NCBI GenBank assembly: GCA_031285565.1
Contig: JAITVY010000044.1
Coordinates: 62,001-126,000, forward strand
Length of the DNA stretch: 64,000 nucleotides
Source: Tannerella sp.
GTDB taxonomy: Bacteria; Bacteroidota; Bacteroidia; Bacteroidales; Tannerellaceae
Direction: 5' to 3'
Positions within the stretch are counted from its first letter, which is position 1, and each line of letters begins with the position of its first letter. Positions 20,018 through 29,507 of the stretch are shown here, piece by piece. Below the pieces are notes generated by a model. That model had not been told where the DNA came from and ran no database searches. It was given only the letters and a program-made list of their open reading frames with translations. The position numbers and the translations under genes are program-made.

Positions 20018-21850
20018 TTATTGTAATTCCAATACCAATACACCTTTCGGAGCTATGGTTATATCTTTTTCGATGTCAATCGTTACTCCGGAGATAACAT
20101 CTTTTCCCTTACCGAAACTTCCGGTTACTTCATGATAGCGTTTTACCGGCAATGTTTGCTTTTTATCAGAACCATTCAGGATAACCAATACGGTTTCTTC
20201 GGGCGATATGCGGGCATACACATAGCATTCATTCTCGTAATCAGACGCATAGTGCAGAAGTTTTCCCTCCGTCACAGCCTTACTTTTCTTCCGCCATTGA
20301 AGTAAGTTTCGAAGATAGTCCCAGGCTTCATTCTGCATATCGCTTCGTCCACTTTTTTCAAACTGATTGACCGTATCTCCCGGCCAGCCTCCCGGAACAT
20401 CTTTGCGAAGGTTTCCATCACCGTCTTTCTTTTCGCCGGTCATTAATAATTCCGTTCCGTAATATAGCTGTGGAATCCCCCTGGTTGTCAACAGAAAAGC
20501 CAATGCCTGTTTATACCTGTCCAGAGTCTTTTCTTCTTTTTTCAGGAAACGGCTTGTATCATGATTGTCCAAAAATATCAGGATATTGGCCAGGTCCGCA
20601 TACAAAAAGTCCTGTGCAAGCACTTCATAAAGAGCCCTCAACGGATTCCGACCGGTTCCGTCAACCGGAAATGCTTTTTCACACCCATTCATCAGGTTAA
20701 AATCCATTACCGTTTTCAGGTTCGTCTGTTGTTCGTTCAACATGGAGTTTTGTTGCCACCAGGCCAACGGACCGGAGCTGACATACCATGATTCGCCAAC
20801 AATATTAAAATCCGGATATTCATCCTGAACGGCTTTGCACCAATGAGCCAAAAAATCAGCATCTGCATACGGATGCGTATCATGACGGATACCGTCTATC
20901 TGTGCATATTCAATCCACCAGATGCTGTTCTGGATAAGATAAGTTGCCAGGTGGGCATTACGCTGGTTCAAGTCGGGCATAGTCGGAACAAACCAACCGT
21001 CGACCAACCGGTCTACTTCGGAAGCCGGGGCATGCGGATCCATGACAGCGTATAAATCGTGCGATGTAGGAACGAAACCTTCCTGATGATTCAACCAGTC
21101 GGACGACGGGAAATCACCCATCCACCAATGATGGCTTCCACAATGATTATAAATCATATCCATCACGATTTTCATTCCTTTCCCGTGGATGGCTTCAATC
21201 AACATACGATAATCTTCATTCGAGCCGAAACGGGGATCAACTTTATAAAAATCGGTCGTCGAATATCCATGATACGAACCTTTGGGCATCCGGTTTTCAA
21301 GTACCGGATTGAGCCATATGGTAGTAACCCCGAGGTCCTCGATATAATCCAGATGTTTCATAATACCTGCGAAATCACCTCCGTGGCGTCCGAAAGTATC
21401 ATCCCTTTCGATGGGTACATCATCAAGTATATCATTGGATACATCACCATTGGCGAAACGATCCGGCATAATCAGGTACATTACATCGGAAGCATCAAAT
21501 CCCTGCGCTCCCATAGGCGAAATCCTTTCTTTCAGCTCATATTCTTTGATAACCTTCTTTTTGCCTTCGCTGAAATTAAACCGGATAAAACCGGGTTTAG
21601 CCTCTTCCGTTATGTCTATATATAGAAACAGATAGTTGGGGTTTTCAACTTTTACTACCTCTTTCAACCTCACTCCCGGGTATTCGAAAGAGACCTGGCT
21701 TCTGCCGATATCTTTCCCATATACCATTACCTGAAGTTCTGTATTCTTCATACCCGTCCACCAGAATGTAGGTTCAACACGACTTATATCCATTGCCTGT
21801 GCAGCAAATGAACATACCAGGATGATTGCTAATATAAAGATTTTTTTCAT
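20018..21850 (-). CDS. susA: SusA-like neopullulanase/cyclomaltodextrinase (GH13)
   Basis: 610-residue periplasmic GH13 enzyme with a cleavable signal (MKKIFILAIILVCSFAAQA). Residues about 22-105 are the beta-sandwich N-domain typical of Bacteroidetes neopullulanases (VEPTFWWTGM). The barrel follows from about 120 and carries nucleophile Asp324 (GIRHDTHPY), acid Glu353 (VGESW) and Asp431 (FLDNHDTSRF). It cuts imported maltodextrins, cyclodextrins or pullulan fragments. The start at 21850 is chosen for the signal peptide; the upstream 11 codons are translation of the conserved leader. It lies between a GH13 lipoprotein gene and susB. Confidence 0.92.
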   Translation of the reverse strand: MKKIFILAIILVCSFAAQAMDISRVEPTFWWTGMKNTELQVMVYGKDIGRSQVSFEYPGVRLKEVVKVENPNYLFLYIDITEEAKPGFIRFNFSEGKKKVIKEYELKERISPMGAQGFDASDVMYLIMPDRFANGDVSNDILDDVPIERDDTFGRHGGDFAGIMKHLDYIEDLGVTTIWLNPVLENRMPKGSYHGYSTTDFYKVDPRFGSNEDYRMLIEAIHGKGMKIVMDMIYNHCGSHHWWMGDFPSSDWLNHQEGFVPTSHDLYAVMDPHAPASEVDRLVDGWFVPTMPDLNQRNAHLATYLIQNSIWWIEYAQIDGIRHDTHPYADADFLAHWCKAVQDEYPDFNIVGESWYVSSGPLAWWQQNSMLNEQQTNLKTVMDFNLMNGCEKAFPVDGTGRNPLRALYEVLAQDFLYADLANILIFLDNHDTSRFLKKEEKTLDRYKQALAFLLTTRGIPQLYYGTELLMTGEKKDGDGNLRKDVPGGWPGDTVNQFEKSGRSDMQNEAWDYLRNLLQWRKKSKAVTEGKLLHYASDYENECYVYARISPEETVLVILNGSDKKQTLPVKRYHEVTGSFGKGKDVISGVTIDIEKDITIAPKGVLVLELQ

Positions 21851-21898
21851 ATGATAATATTTAATTTTTAACGCTAAGGTCATATGGAACTTGCATGA
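21851..21898 (-). promoter_or_regulatory. Conserved leader, copy A (before susA)
   Basis: Read on the minus strand into the start codon: AAGTTCCATATGACCTTAG, CG, then TTAAAAATTAAATATTATC and ATATG. It differs at about six of 45 positions from copy B before GH92. It fills the whole gap between the upstream stop and the susA ATG. No typical Shine-Dalgarno or promoter element is visible inside it. Confidence 0.65.
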
Positions 21899-21902
21899 AT
21901 AA

Positions 21903-23207
21903 TTATTTTAATATTAAGTATTCGAAAGGTTGTAATTCCAGAACTTCTCCCAATGTAATATTCCGTTCGGTCGAAAGATTGATATACCGCTCACCTGACA
22001 AGTTTTCCGGAAGTGGCATATTCTGAATGGTATCCCGCGTATTTACGGCAATCAGGAACTTTTCCGTACCGGTATACCTTTCAAACAATAGTATATCATC
22101 ATCCGGATACGTATTCAACTTTCCGCTACGTAAACCATCGTGATTGTTATGAATTGCAAGGATATTCCGGTATTCTTCGCGTAAACCGGGATTTGCACTC
22201 CAGTCGATATTGTTATAATGGAAGAAATTAATCCGTTCGGGATAGCCGGTTTCCTGTGAACCATACACCATCGGGCAACCGGGCAAAAATGTGATGATGG
22301 AAAAAGCCGCCATCGCCCCCCTCTCACTTACCCATTCAACAACCGGCGAGTGTTTGGCTGCTTCATCATGATTGGTCGTGAACCGTAATTTCAATTTGCC
22401 TTCCGGAAGATTTGCATATTCTTCATTATTGGCGGTAAACAAAGAATGCGCAGGTTCTTTTTCCTGATAGACTTTCCGCATCTGAACAGCAAAGTCCCAG
22501 GCATAATTCAAATCGAATCCGGCATCAAAATGGTCTTTACGCGAACCTTCTGCCAACATCAATAATTTCTTTCCCGGAATCGCCCGTAAAGAATCATTAC
22601 ATTGCTTCAGGAAGTCGAAAGGAACATAATCAACTGCGTCACAACGAAAACCGTCCACTCCTATTTCTGTTACCCAATACTTCATTGCATCAATCATTGT
22701 CAGGCGCATTTCCATGTTATCAAAATTCAGGTCTGCCACATCAGTCCAGTTAGTTCCTTCCGGATAAATAATATTTCCGAGGCTGTCCTGCGTATACCAG
22801 TCTTTATTTTTTATCCATTCATTATCCCATGCCGTATGATTAGGTACCCAGTCGAGCAGGACACCCATATTCCGGCTGTGTGCCTCTGTTACAAGCTGCT
22901 TAAAGTCTTCTTTCGTGCCAAATTCAGTATTTATTCCGTAATAATCTTTTACCGAATAAGGGGAATTTTTGGATTTTTCTTCCCCGATCGGATATACCGG
23001 CATAAACCACAACACATTGCATCCTAAATCCTGAATGGCATCCAGACGGGAAATTACCGCCTGAAATGAGTTTTCAGGAGCAAAGACCCTTGGGTTGACC
23101 TGGTAAATTACGACATCTTCCGGTTGCGGTACAGTATAGTTTATTTTCTGCTTTGTATTGCATGACGTAAACAATACCAGTAGAAAAAGGAAATATATTG
23201 TTCTCAT
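21903..23207 (-). CDS. GH13 alpha-amylase-family lipoprotein, probably periplasmic face
   Basis: 434 residues, a compact single-barrel GH13 enzyme. Lipobox LFTSC (Cys16) is followed by NTKQKINYT, without the acidic stretch that marks surface export, so it is probably held on the periplasmic side. The barrel begins DVVIYQVNPRVF; catalytic residues are Asp190 (GFRCDAVDY), Glu220 (MLAEGS) and Asp281 (TTNHDEA). It should hydrolyse alpha-1,4-glucan oligosaccharides. It lies in the sus operon between the larger GH13 lipoprotein and susA; such an enzyme is not in the original B. thetaiotaomicron susA-G set. Confidence 0.88.
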   Translation of the reverse strand: MRTIYFLFLLVLFTSCNTKQKINYTVPQPEDVVIYQVNPRVFAPENSFQAVISRLDAIQDLGCNVLWFMPVYPIGEEKSKNSPYSVKDYYGINTEFGTKEDFKQLVTEAHSRNMGVLLDWVPNHTAWDNEWIKNKDWYTQDSLGNIIYPEGTNWTDVADLNFDNMEMRLTMIDAMKYWVTEIGVDGFRCDAVDYVPFDFLKQCNDSLRAIPGKKLLMLAEGSRKDHFDAGFDLNYAWDFAVQMRKVYQEKEPAHSLFTANNEEYANLPEGKLKLRFTTNHDEAAKHSPVVEWVSERGAMAAFSIITFLPGCPMVYGSQETGYPERINFFHYNNIDWSANPGLREEYRNILAIHNNHDGLRSGKLNTYPDDDILLFERYTGTEKFLIAVNTRDTIQNMPLPENLSGERYINLSTERNITLGEVLELQPFEYLILK

Positions 23208-23265
23208 AGTAAACTATATTTAATTTTATAACAAACAAGAGGATAAGCTAACAAGTAGTCAAAAT

Positions 23266-23308
23266 AGTCAAGTAGTTATCAGTTGCTTCGCAACTTCGTA
23301 GTTAAGTA
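23266..23308. repeat. Intergenic repeat, copy 2
   Basis: AGTCAAGTAGTTATC, hairpin AGTTGC-TTC-GCAACT, then TCGTAGTTAAGTA. It matches copy 1 at 15330-15373 at most positions; the loop change (TTT to TTC) keeps the stem intact. Confidence 0.7.
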
Positions 23309-23328
23309 GAAATGCATTTACATTATTC

Positions 23329-23377
23329 TTAACTTCTTGACTACTAACGAGCATAGCGAGTGATAACTCCTTTGACT
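23329..23377. repeat. Intergenic repeat, related inverted copy
   Basis: The reverse complement reads AGTCAAAGGAGTTATCAC ... TAGTAGTCAAGAAGTTA, sharing the outer parts of copies 1 and 2 but with a different centre (CTCGCTATGCTCG). It lies 20 nt from copy 2, tail to tail. Confidence 0.5.
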
Positions 23378-23388
23378 CCTGATTGGCA

Positions 23389-25275
23389 TTATTCACTAAA
23401 ATAAAGGCGGTATTCACCGGGAGACAATGAAATATTCTCCGTAGATGAGGATACGGTAATCTCCTGATTAGTGAAATAATCTTTCCATTTGCCGGCTTTC
23501 TCAAAGTTCACATTTTTCGTTACATCGACTACATCAAAATTAGCCATTGCAACCACATTTTTATCCGGTGAAACCAACGTTATATATTTAAATGGTTCCT
23601 CCAATTCATATGTAAAATCAGTAGTATTGAAAACTGCATTTTCTTTTTTAAGACGGATCATTGCCGCATATACATCATATAGTTCTTTTCTATCAGGCTC
23701 ATCATAATAATCCCAACGGATGGGTTTCTTTTCAAGACGTCCTTCCTCTGCCGTAGAGCCCAGAAAATAATCATACCCGAGTTCACCGAATTGCCATATC
23801 ATTTTTGGTCCGGGCAAAGAAAACAATAATACGGCCGCTCCGGCAGTGCGGTCAAGTCCGGTAGAAAGAGTCCTGACATTATATCCATTATAGTCTTTCC
23901 CATGTTGATTATTTTTGTACATCAGCCGTTCTTCATCATGGCTTTCCATATAAGCAACCAGGTTTGGCAATGTCCATCCCCGCTCTTTATATGCACCCCA
24001 GGAAATATCCGAATTCCACGACCCGTCGGTATTCTGTTGTGTCCAACCCATCGTGGCCTCATTCATACGGTAGTTCAGATTTCCCCACAATAACATTCCG
24101 TATTCAGCCAGCACTTTTTCCTCGCGATTATCAGTCAGGTGTTCCAGAATAACCAAAGCATTTTCATTGTGTCTCCAAATCCGGTCAGCTATCCGCTTCA
24201 AGATATTTATCCGTTCCTGATCATAATCCCATCCGTCACCTGAATTATTGGTAAAGCCTTTGGTAAAATCAAAGCGAAAACCATCGATTTTATATTCCTG
24301 CATCCAGAAAGTACAGACACTATCCACAAACTGTTGGGTATACTGGCTTTCATGATTAAAATCATATCCCCAGTAATAAGCCTGATTCGGAGAAGCCGTA
24401 TTATACCACGGATTAGCCGAAGAAGGTTCGCCATTTGTATTTTGATACATCCTTACCATAGGACTCTGCCCATAACTATGATTCAATACCATATCCATGA
24501 TTACAGCTATTCCGTTCTGATGGCAGGCATCAATAAAATCTTTATAATCGTTGTTTGTTCCGTAAATTTTATCCGTAGCAAAATAGAAAGACGGGTTATA
24601 CCCCCAACTATCATTCCCTTCAAATTCATTAAATGGCATCAGCTCAATGGCATTCACACCTAATGATTTGAGATAAGGCAATTTTTCCTGTACTCCTTTA
24701 ATGGAACGTTTTTCCGTAAAATCGCGTATAAGAAGTTCATAAATAACCAGGTTATCAACATCTTCGATTTTAAAATTCCCAACCTGCCAGTTATAATTAT
24801 CCTGTTTTGTACTTACAACCATTGCAATTTCCGACGTTTTTCCGGTCGGATAAGCGATCAGGTTAGGATAGATATCCGCAGGTATATTTGCATCATAATA
24901 CGGATCGGATATTTTGTTCGCATACGGATCGGCAATCCGTATCTTATTATCAATCAGGTATTGGCACACATACTCTTTATCTTTTTCCAATCCGCCGATT
25001 TTCAATTGAAAAAGATTCCCGTCCTTATTCATCTTATAATCTTCGGATACGGTCCAATCATTAAAGTCTCCGATCAGATAAATACTTGTTTTTCCGGGAG
25101 CAAAAAGGACAAAAGCCAGCGAATCCCCACTGATACGGGTAATTCCTTCCCGATAAGTCTTCTGGGCTGTCTGTTCTTCTCCCCCACCCGGATTTACAGG
25201 ATCATCATTGTCGTCGGAGCAGGAAAACCACAGAAAAGGAAAAAGACAGAGATAATAATATATATATTTCTTCAT
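23389..25275 (-). CDS. Surface GH13 amylase lipoprotein with a CBM48-like N-domain
   Basis: 628 residues. Lipobox WFSC (Cys19) followed by SDDNDDPVNPGGGEE, the acidic export signal of Bacteroidetes surface lipoproteins. Residues about 45-110 form a CBM48/E-set domain (VYLIGDFNDW pattern). The GH13 barrel runs from about 175 to 540 with Asp336 (GFRFDF), Glu378 (VILEHL) and Asp447 (ESHDEER), and an all-beta C-domain closes the chain. It probably starts starch digestion at the cell surface, the job of SusG in B. thetaiotaomicron, but the domain set differs (CBM48-like N-domain rather than the CBM58 insertion), so I do not call it susG. Confidence 0.9.
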   Translation of the reverse strand: MKKYIYYYLCLFPFLWFSCSDDNDDPVNPGGGEEQTAQKTYREGITRISGDSLAFVLFAPGKTSIYLIGDFNDWTVSEDYKMNKDGNLFQLKIGGLEKDKEYVCQYLIDNKIRIADPYANKISDPYYDANIPADIYPNLIAYPTGKTSEIAMVVSTKQDNYNWQVGNFKIEDVDNLVIYELLIRDFTEKRSIKGVQEKLPYLKSLGVNAIELMPFNEFEGNDSWGYNPSFYFATDKIYGTNNDYKDFIDACHQNGIAVIMDMVLNHSYGQSPMVRMYQNTNGEPSSANPWYNTASPNQAYYWGYDFNHESQYTQQFVDSVCTFWMQEYKIDGFRFDFTKGFTNNSGDGWDYDQERINILKRIADRIWRHNENALVILEHLTDNREEKVLAEYGMLLWGNLNYRMNEATMGWTQQNTDGSWNSDISWGAYKERGWTLPNLVAYMESHDEERLMYKNNQHGKDYNGYNVRTLSTGLDRTAGAAVLLFSLPGPKMIWQFGELGYDYFLGSTAEEGRLEKKPIRWDYYDEPDRKELYDVYAAMIRLKKENAVFNTTDFTYELEEPFKYITLVSPDKNVVAMANFDVVDVTKNVNFEKAGKWKDYFTNQEITVSSSTENISLSPGEYRLYFSE

Positions 25276-25295
25276 TGTGCGCCTGGTTTTATATT

Positions 25296-25334
25296 ATCCG
25301 GAAGATGTGCCAGGCATTGGCACATCTTCCGGAT
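25296..25334 (-). other. Perfect 17-bp hairpin between SusF-like and GH13 genes
   Basis: ATCCGGAAGATGTGCCA (25296-25312) pairs fully with TGGCACATCTTCCGGAT (25318-25334) around a 5-nt loop. On the minus strand no T-run follows, so it is more likely an RNA-processing, stability or attenuation element than a simple terminator. It separates the binding-protein part of the operon from the enzymes. Confidence 0.8.
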
Positions 25335-25345
25335 GGATCTGGTTA

Positions 25346-26722
25346 TTAAAATGTACCTGTTCCGGAGTTGAAGTCCAATACGACTTTCTTTCCGGCTTCA
25401 ACACTGGTACGTGCCTGGTCTCCACCATTTCCCCGGTAGGCAATCTTACCGTCCAGAATGACAAATTCCATCCTCCACCAGTCATTGCCGACAGGAGCGA
25501 TATCTGATGCAGCGTATATACGCAATTCACCGTTTCCGGTTGTTGTACATGTCATCACCTGGTTCTCAACTGTAAATGGGTACGTAGTGATATCCCAACT
25601 TCCGAAGCAATCGCCGATACCATAGACTTTTGCCGGCTCAATTGAAATCCTGCCGTTTTCCATATCTACATAAATCATATACATACCACTTTCGGCAACA
25701 TATGCGTTCCCATCTGAAACAGTATATCCTATCACTTCACCCAGGCTATTGAAATCACCATCCCACTCACGTTTCGTACACCATTTGAAACCTTTCCCGG
25801 CTGCAATATAACGTACTGCCCAGAAATGACCTTCATAACCGTTCACCGGTGTCATTTCAACAACTCCGCCGGAACTCCAGTCCCAACTACCGAAATCGTC
25901 GCCGATCATATACAAAGCCGCAGCATCCGACGGACATTCGACTTCTGTCATGGTACAGCTATTATCAGCAGCTATTTCAAATTCGTAGCATAAATTCACT
26001 GTTGGATCTTTCAGGAAGTCGAATTGTTTTCCGTTTCCGTTATCATTGATAATCAAATTTATCGGGCGGTTTACCGGAACTGTAATCGAATACCAACCCT
26101 CACTATTCGCCGCCAGCGTAGTACCTGGCCAGCTTCCATATACTTCGGACTCGCCCCAGGCATATACGGCATATTCACCCCAGTCGCCGGAAACAACTTT
26201 GAAACGGATCGTCAATTCAACCGGTTCCCATTCCTCACCTTCATCCCTTTTGGATAACATAGATTCCACATTGGAAGTAACTGTAAATGCCGTACTTCCC
26301 GGAATAGTTCTTTCTGCTACTATCCTGAAAAAGAGTGTTGCAGGATCTTTCTGCCCCGATTCGTCATTATTGACTCCAAAATCGTCTACTGCCCAGCTAT
26401 ATAGTTCGGCAGCACTAAGCGCCCGAAGGTAAACATCCGTACCAAGTACGACCGTTTTGATCGTTCCGGAAAAATCTTCTCCATCAGAAACCTGCAATAT
26501 ATAATTAGCAGGAATATCCTTACCAAAATTAGCCCGGCTCCACGTCAATACCGAATAGAAAAAGTCAGGTAATTCTTCCGTTACCACAAAGGTGGTTGCA
26601 CCTTCGACCGTAAGTACAGGCGCCACGGGATCTTTTTCTTTGTCAAACATCTGCTCCTGGTCATAATCACATGCAGTGAGAATCAGCAGGAAAGCAAATA
26701 AAAATAAATTTATATTTTTCAT
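25346..26722 (-). CDS. SusF-like surface starch-binding lipoprotein
   Basis: 458 residues, lipobox LLILTAC (Cys18) followed by DYDQEQ. Layout: SusE-type N-terminal domain (about 30-160), a CBM26-like starch-binding module (about 170-255: YAVYAWGESEVYGSWPG, then W-Y-S-I-T), and a C-terminal pair of starch-binding modules (about 268-458: GDDFGSWDWSSGG, FKWCTKREW, GDCFGSWD, DWWRMEF). The last part is nearly the same as residues about 177-366 of the next gene. It holds starch at the cell surface for the amylase and SusCD. It lies 20 nt downstream of the SusE-like gene. Confidence 0.88.
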   Translation of the reverse strand: MKNINLFLFAFLLILTACDYDQEQMFDKEKDPVAPVLTVEGATTFVVTEELPDFFYSVLTWSRANFGKDIPANYILQVSDGEDFSGTIKTVVLGTDVYLRALSAAELYSWAVDDFGVNNDESGQKDPATLFFRIVAERTIPGSTAFTVTSNVESMLSKRDEGEEWEPVELTIRFKVVSGDWGEYAVYAWGESEVYGSWPGTTLAANSEGWYSITVPVNRPINLIINDNGNGKQFDFLKDPTVNLCYEFEIAADNSCTMTEVECPSDAAALYMIGDDFGSWDWSSGGVVEMTPVNGYEGHFWAVRYIAAGKGFKWCTKREWDGDFNSLGEVIGYTVSDGNAYVAESGMYMIYVDMENGRISIEPAKVYGIGDCFGSWDITTYPFTVENQVMTCTTTGNGELRIYAASDIAPVGNDWWRMEFVILDGKIAYRGNGGDQARTSVEAGKKVVLDFNSGTGTF

Positions 26723-26742
26723 AATCTCATTCAGTTTAAGCG

Positions 26743-27843
26743 TTATTTAAAAGTTCCGGTTCCCGCGTTAAAATCAAGGACAACCGTTTTACCTGCATCT
26801 ACAGTGACACGATCCTGATCATCACCGGTTCCCCTGTAAACAATGACTCCGTTGATCGGAACAAACTCCATTCTCCACCAGTCACTACCGACAGGAGAAA
26901 TATCGGAAGCGGCATAAATGCGTAATTCGCCGGAAGCGGCAGTTGTCGCTTTCATTGTTTTTCCATCCGCTTCGAACGGATAAGTTGCCGTATCCCAACC
27001 ACCGAAACAGTCACCCATACCATATACTTTTGCCGGTTCAACAGATATCCTGGCATTCACCATGTCGATAAATACCATATACATCCCGTCTTCCTTAACA
27101 AACGCGTTTCCATCGTCGGTATAGAAACCAATATCCTCGCCCAAACTAAAGAAGTCACCACTCCATTCGCGTTTAGAACACCACTTGAAACCATTTCCTG
27201 CGGTAATATAACGTACACACCAGAAGTTTCCTTCATAGCCGTTAACAGGTATCATTTCTGCTACGTCGCCGGAACTCCAGTCCCAGTTACCAAAATCAGC
27301 GCCAATCATGTACATTTCAGTGGGGTATGCATCAGGCACATTATAAGGTGTAACCGACAGAGATATAGTATTTGAATAAACTTTATCCGGAGGAATCGTC
27401 ACAGACGGGTTTTCCAGTGCAATCGTTGCCTGTATACGCATCAGGAGGTTCACCTTGAGAGGCATATCATTCGCATCAAGCCCGTTGAAATTATCGATCA
27501 CCCATTTGCTTAAATCGGAACAGGTCAGCGCTTTACTATAAACATCATTCCCAACCGTTACTATATAAGAATCTGAAAAAGATTCGTTCGTTGCCATTTC
27601 TATGGAATATTCTACCAATATATCCTGTCCGAAATCAGATTTCGTCCAGTTCAGCACAACAGGTGTAAGGTTTATATTTGATTCGTCTACCACAATATCT
27701 GTGAAACCTTCATAGCTTAACGCCGAAGGCACGACATCGGCTGTCGATTTGGCATACATCTGGTCTATATCCGTATCACATGCTGTGAACGAGATGCAGA
27801 ACAACACCAATAGTATAAATATATTTAATTTATTTGTCTTCAT
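26743..27843 (-). CDS. SusE-like surface starch-binding lipoprotein
   Basis: 366 residues, lipobox SFTAC (Cys22) followed by DTDID. SusE-type N-domain (about 35-165), then two starch-binding modules (about 177-366: GADFGNWDWSSGD, FKWCSKREW, GDCFGGWD, DWWRMEF). The tail is a clear duplicate of the one in the SusF-like protein, by eye about 70 percent identical. Surface starch capture without catalysis. Its start is 7 nt from the stop of susD, so the two are tightly coupled. Confidence 0.88.
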   Translation of the reverse strand: MKTNKLNIFILLVLFCISFTACDTDIDQMYAKSTADVVPSALSYEGFTDIVVDESNINLTPVVLNWTKSDFGQDILVEYSIEMATNESFSDSYIVTVGNDVYSKALTCSDLSKWVIDNFNGLDANDMPLKVNLLMRIQATIALENPSVTIPPDKVYSNTISLSVTPYNVPDAYPTEMYMIGADFGNWDWSSGDVAEMIPVNGYEGNFWCVRYITAGNGFKWCSKREWSGDFFSLGEDIGFYTDDGNAFVKEDGMYMVFIDMVNARISVEPAKVYGMGDCFGGWDTATYPFEADGKTMKATTAASGELRIYAASDISPVGSDWWRMEFVPINGVIVYRGTGDDQDRVTVDAGKTVVLDFNAGTGTFK

Positions 27844-27850
27844 AATAACA

Positions 27851-29467
27851 TCAATAATTAGGGTTTTGTGTCAAATTAGGATTCGCCATAATATCCGAAG
27901 ACGGAATAGGATAAATATTGTAATGAGAACTAACCGAACGTCCATTGCGGATACCGCCTTTCCATTCCCAAATATAGCCGGAACCGGAGAACATATTGAA
28001 ACGAACCAGGTCTGTCCGGCGATGTCCTTCCCAATACAATTCAAAACCTCTCTCGTTGAGGATGTCCACGAGTTCTACATTACTAAAATTCTTATAGTTA
28101 TTATCGGAGTTCCCGAAAGCCCTTTCGCGAACTTTGTTGATATAATCCAATGCTGTAGATGTAGAACCGGTATCTCCCCGTTTTACGGCTTCTGCATAAA
28201 TAAGGTACATTTCAGCTAGGCGGAAAACCGGAAAATCATTGTCGGCATAGGTGATGTGGGAACCATAATTCCAACTCCCATCGGCATTGATAATAATATT
28301 ACGCCATTTATAGGTAGCAAGCCCTTCTTTATAACTTACCGCATTTTCTATTGACGGCGTTTCTCCCACAAACAGATTTCGCTTGTCACCATCCGCAAAC
28401 TTTTCCGTAAACTCTTTTCTGGCACGATAACCACTCCAGTTCGCATTATCCCGGATTCCGTAATGATGCAAAAGGTCTGCATAATCGGCCTGGTAATCGC
28501 TATTGGAACCACAATTAATCAGGAATGTAGACCCTCCGTAATTACGTGTATTCTCACCATCGTAATTAATGGAGAAGATCACTTCCGGATTATTCACATC
28601 ATTATTTGCCAGGAACAATTGTTCGTAATCGCTTTTCAGGGAATAACCCGCATTAATCACCTTTTCAGCATATGTTGCAGCTTCGCCGTACATAGACGTT
28701 CCGGTATATACTCCCGCATTCAGGTATAATCGTGCGAGCAAAGCCCACGCAGCGCCTTTGTCTGCCCGCCCGTATTCATTCGTCCGGGCATCTTTCAGCA
28801 AACCATTGTCCGCAATATCTTTCAATTCGCTTTCAACATATGTAAACAATTCTTTCCTGCTGATTTGCTCCGGAAGGATATCAAGTTCCGTTTCCTCTGT
28901 TACAAAAGGAGGATTCCCGAACAAATCCATCAGCACCCAATACTGAAAAGCACGTAAAAATCTGGCTTCCGCACGATAGTAACTTATTTCCTGCACTTCC
29001 GTCGGGCTAAAACCTTTTCCGCTGACTTCACCTTCGGTCGAGTTACGTAAAAACTCATTTACATACATAATATTCATGATACACCGGTTATACATTCCTT
29101 TTGAAAAAGGATTTTCCGAAGAAAAATTGATATTGTTCAACCCGGGGATTCCTTCATCCTGCCAGATACAATGGGCTTCGTCTGTAGGTAACTCCTGATG
29201 ATTGAAATACATCCTCACAAAGTCAGCATACTGACCCTCGTCCAGTCCCGAGATATCCGGCTTTCCGGAAGGACCTTCATTTCCGGACAAAGCATTTGCG
29301 GCATATACTTTAACTATTGCGCCTTTATAACCTTCAAAAGTCGAGTATACATCGTCTCCTGTCGTTTCATTTTCCGGAAATCTATCCAGATCGTCGAAAC
29401 AGGAAGATAGTAATACCAGAAAACCTGTTATAAAAACAATTGACTTGATAATATTATTTATTTTCAT
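27851..29467 (-). CDS. susD: SusD starch-binding lipoprotein
   Basis: 538-residue SusD/RagB protein with lipobox VLLSSC (Cys23). It has the TPR-bearing core (AEARFLRAFQYWVLMDLFGN; AWALLARLYLNAGVYTG) and the usual C-terminal ending (HYNIYPIPSSDIMANPNLTQ). SusD caps the SusC barrel and binds helical maltooligosaccharides. It starts 40 nt after the stop of susC. The starch assignment rests on the surrounding susR, SusE/F-like genes, amylases, susA and susB. Confidence 0.93.
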   Translation of the reverse strand: MKINNIIKSIVFITGFLVLLSSCFDDLDRFPENETTGDDVYSTFEGYKGAIVKVYAANALSGNEGPSGKPDISGLDEGQYADFVRMYFNHQELPTDEAHCIWQDEGIPGLNNINFSSENPFSKGMYNRCIMNIMYVNEFLRNSTEGEVSGKGFSPTEVQEISYYRAEARFLRAFQYWVLMDLFGNPPFVTEETELDILPEQISRKELFTYVESELKDIADNGLLKDARTNEYGRADKGAAWALLARLYLNAGVYTGTSMYGEAATYAEKVINAGYSLKSDYEQLFLANNDVNNPEVIFSINYDGENTRNYGGSTFLINCGSNSDYQADYADLLHHYGIRDNANWSGYRARKEFTEKFADGDKRNLFVGETPSIENAVSYKEGLATYKWRNIIINADGSWNYGSHITYADNDFPVFRLAEMYLIYAEAVKRGDTGSTSTALDYINKVRERAFGNSDNNYKNFSNVELVDILNERGFELYWEGHRRTDLVRFNMFSGSGYIWEWKGGIRNGRSVSSHYNIYPIPSSDIMANPNLTQNPNY

Positions 29468-29507
29468 GATAACATATTTTTTTTAAAACCACTCTTCTTT
29501 TTTGATA

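Larger units (their letters stand above)
23208..23388. other. Repeat-filled gap inside the sus locus
   Basis: About 180 nt between the two GH13 genes. It is largely made of two intergenic repeat copies (23266-23308 and 23329-23377) in opposite orientation. No TAnnTTTG promoter is seen on the minus strand, so the genes on both sides are probably read through. Confidence 0.5.

Noticed and set aside
20843..21625. Long open frames on the plus strand within susA (up to 188 codons)
   Set aside because: They lie opposite a well-conserved GH13 enzyme, are rich in rare His/Ile/Ser runs and have no family motifs; they are antisense shadows.
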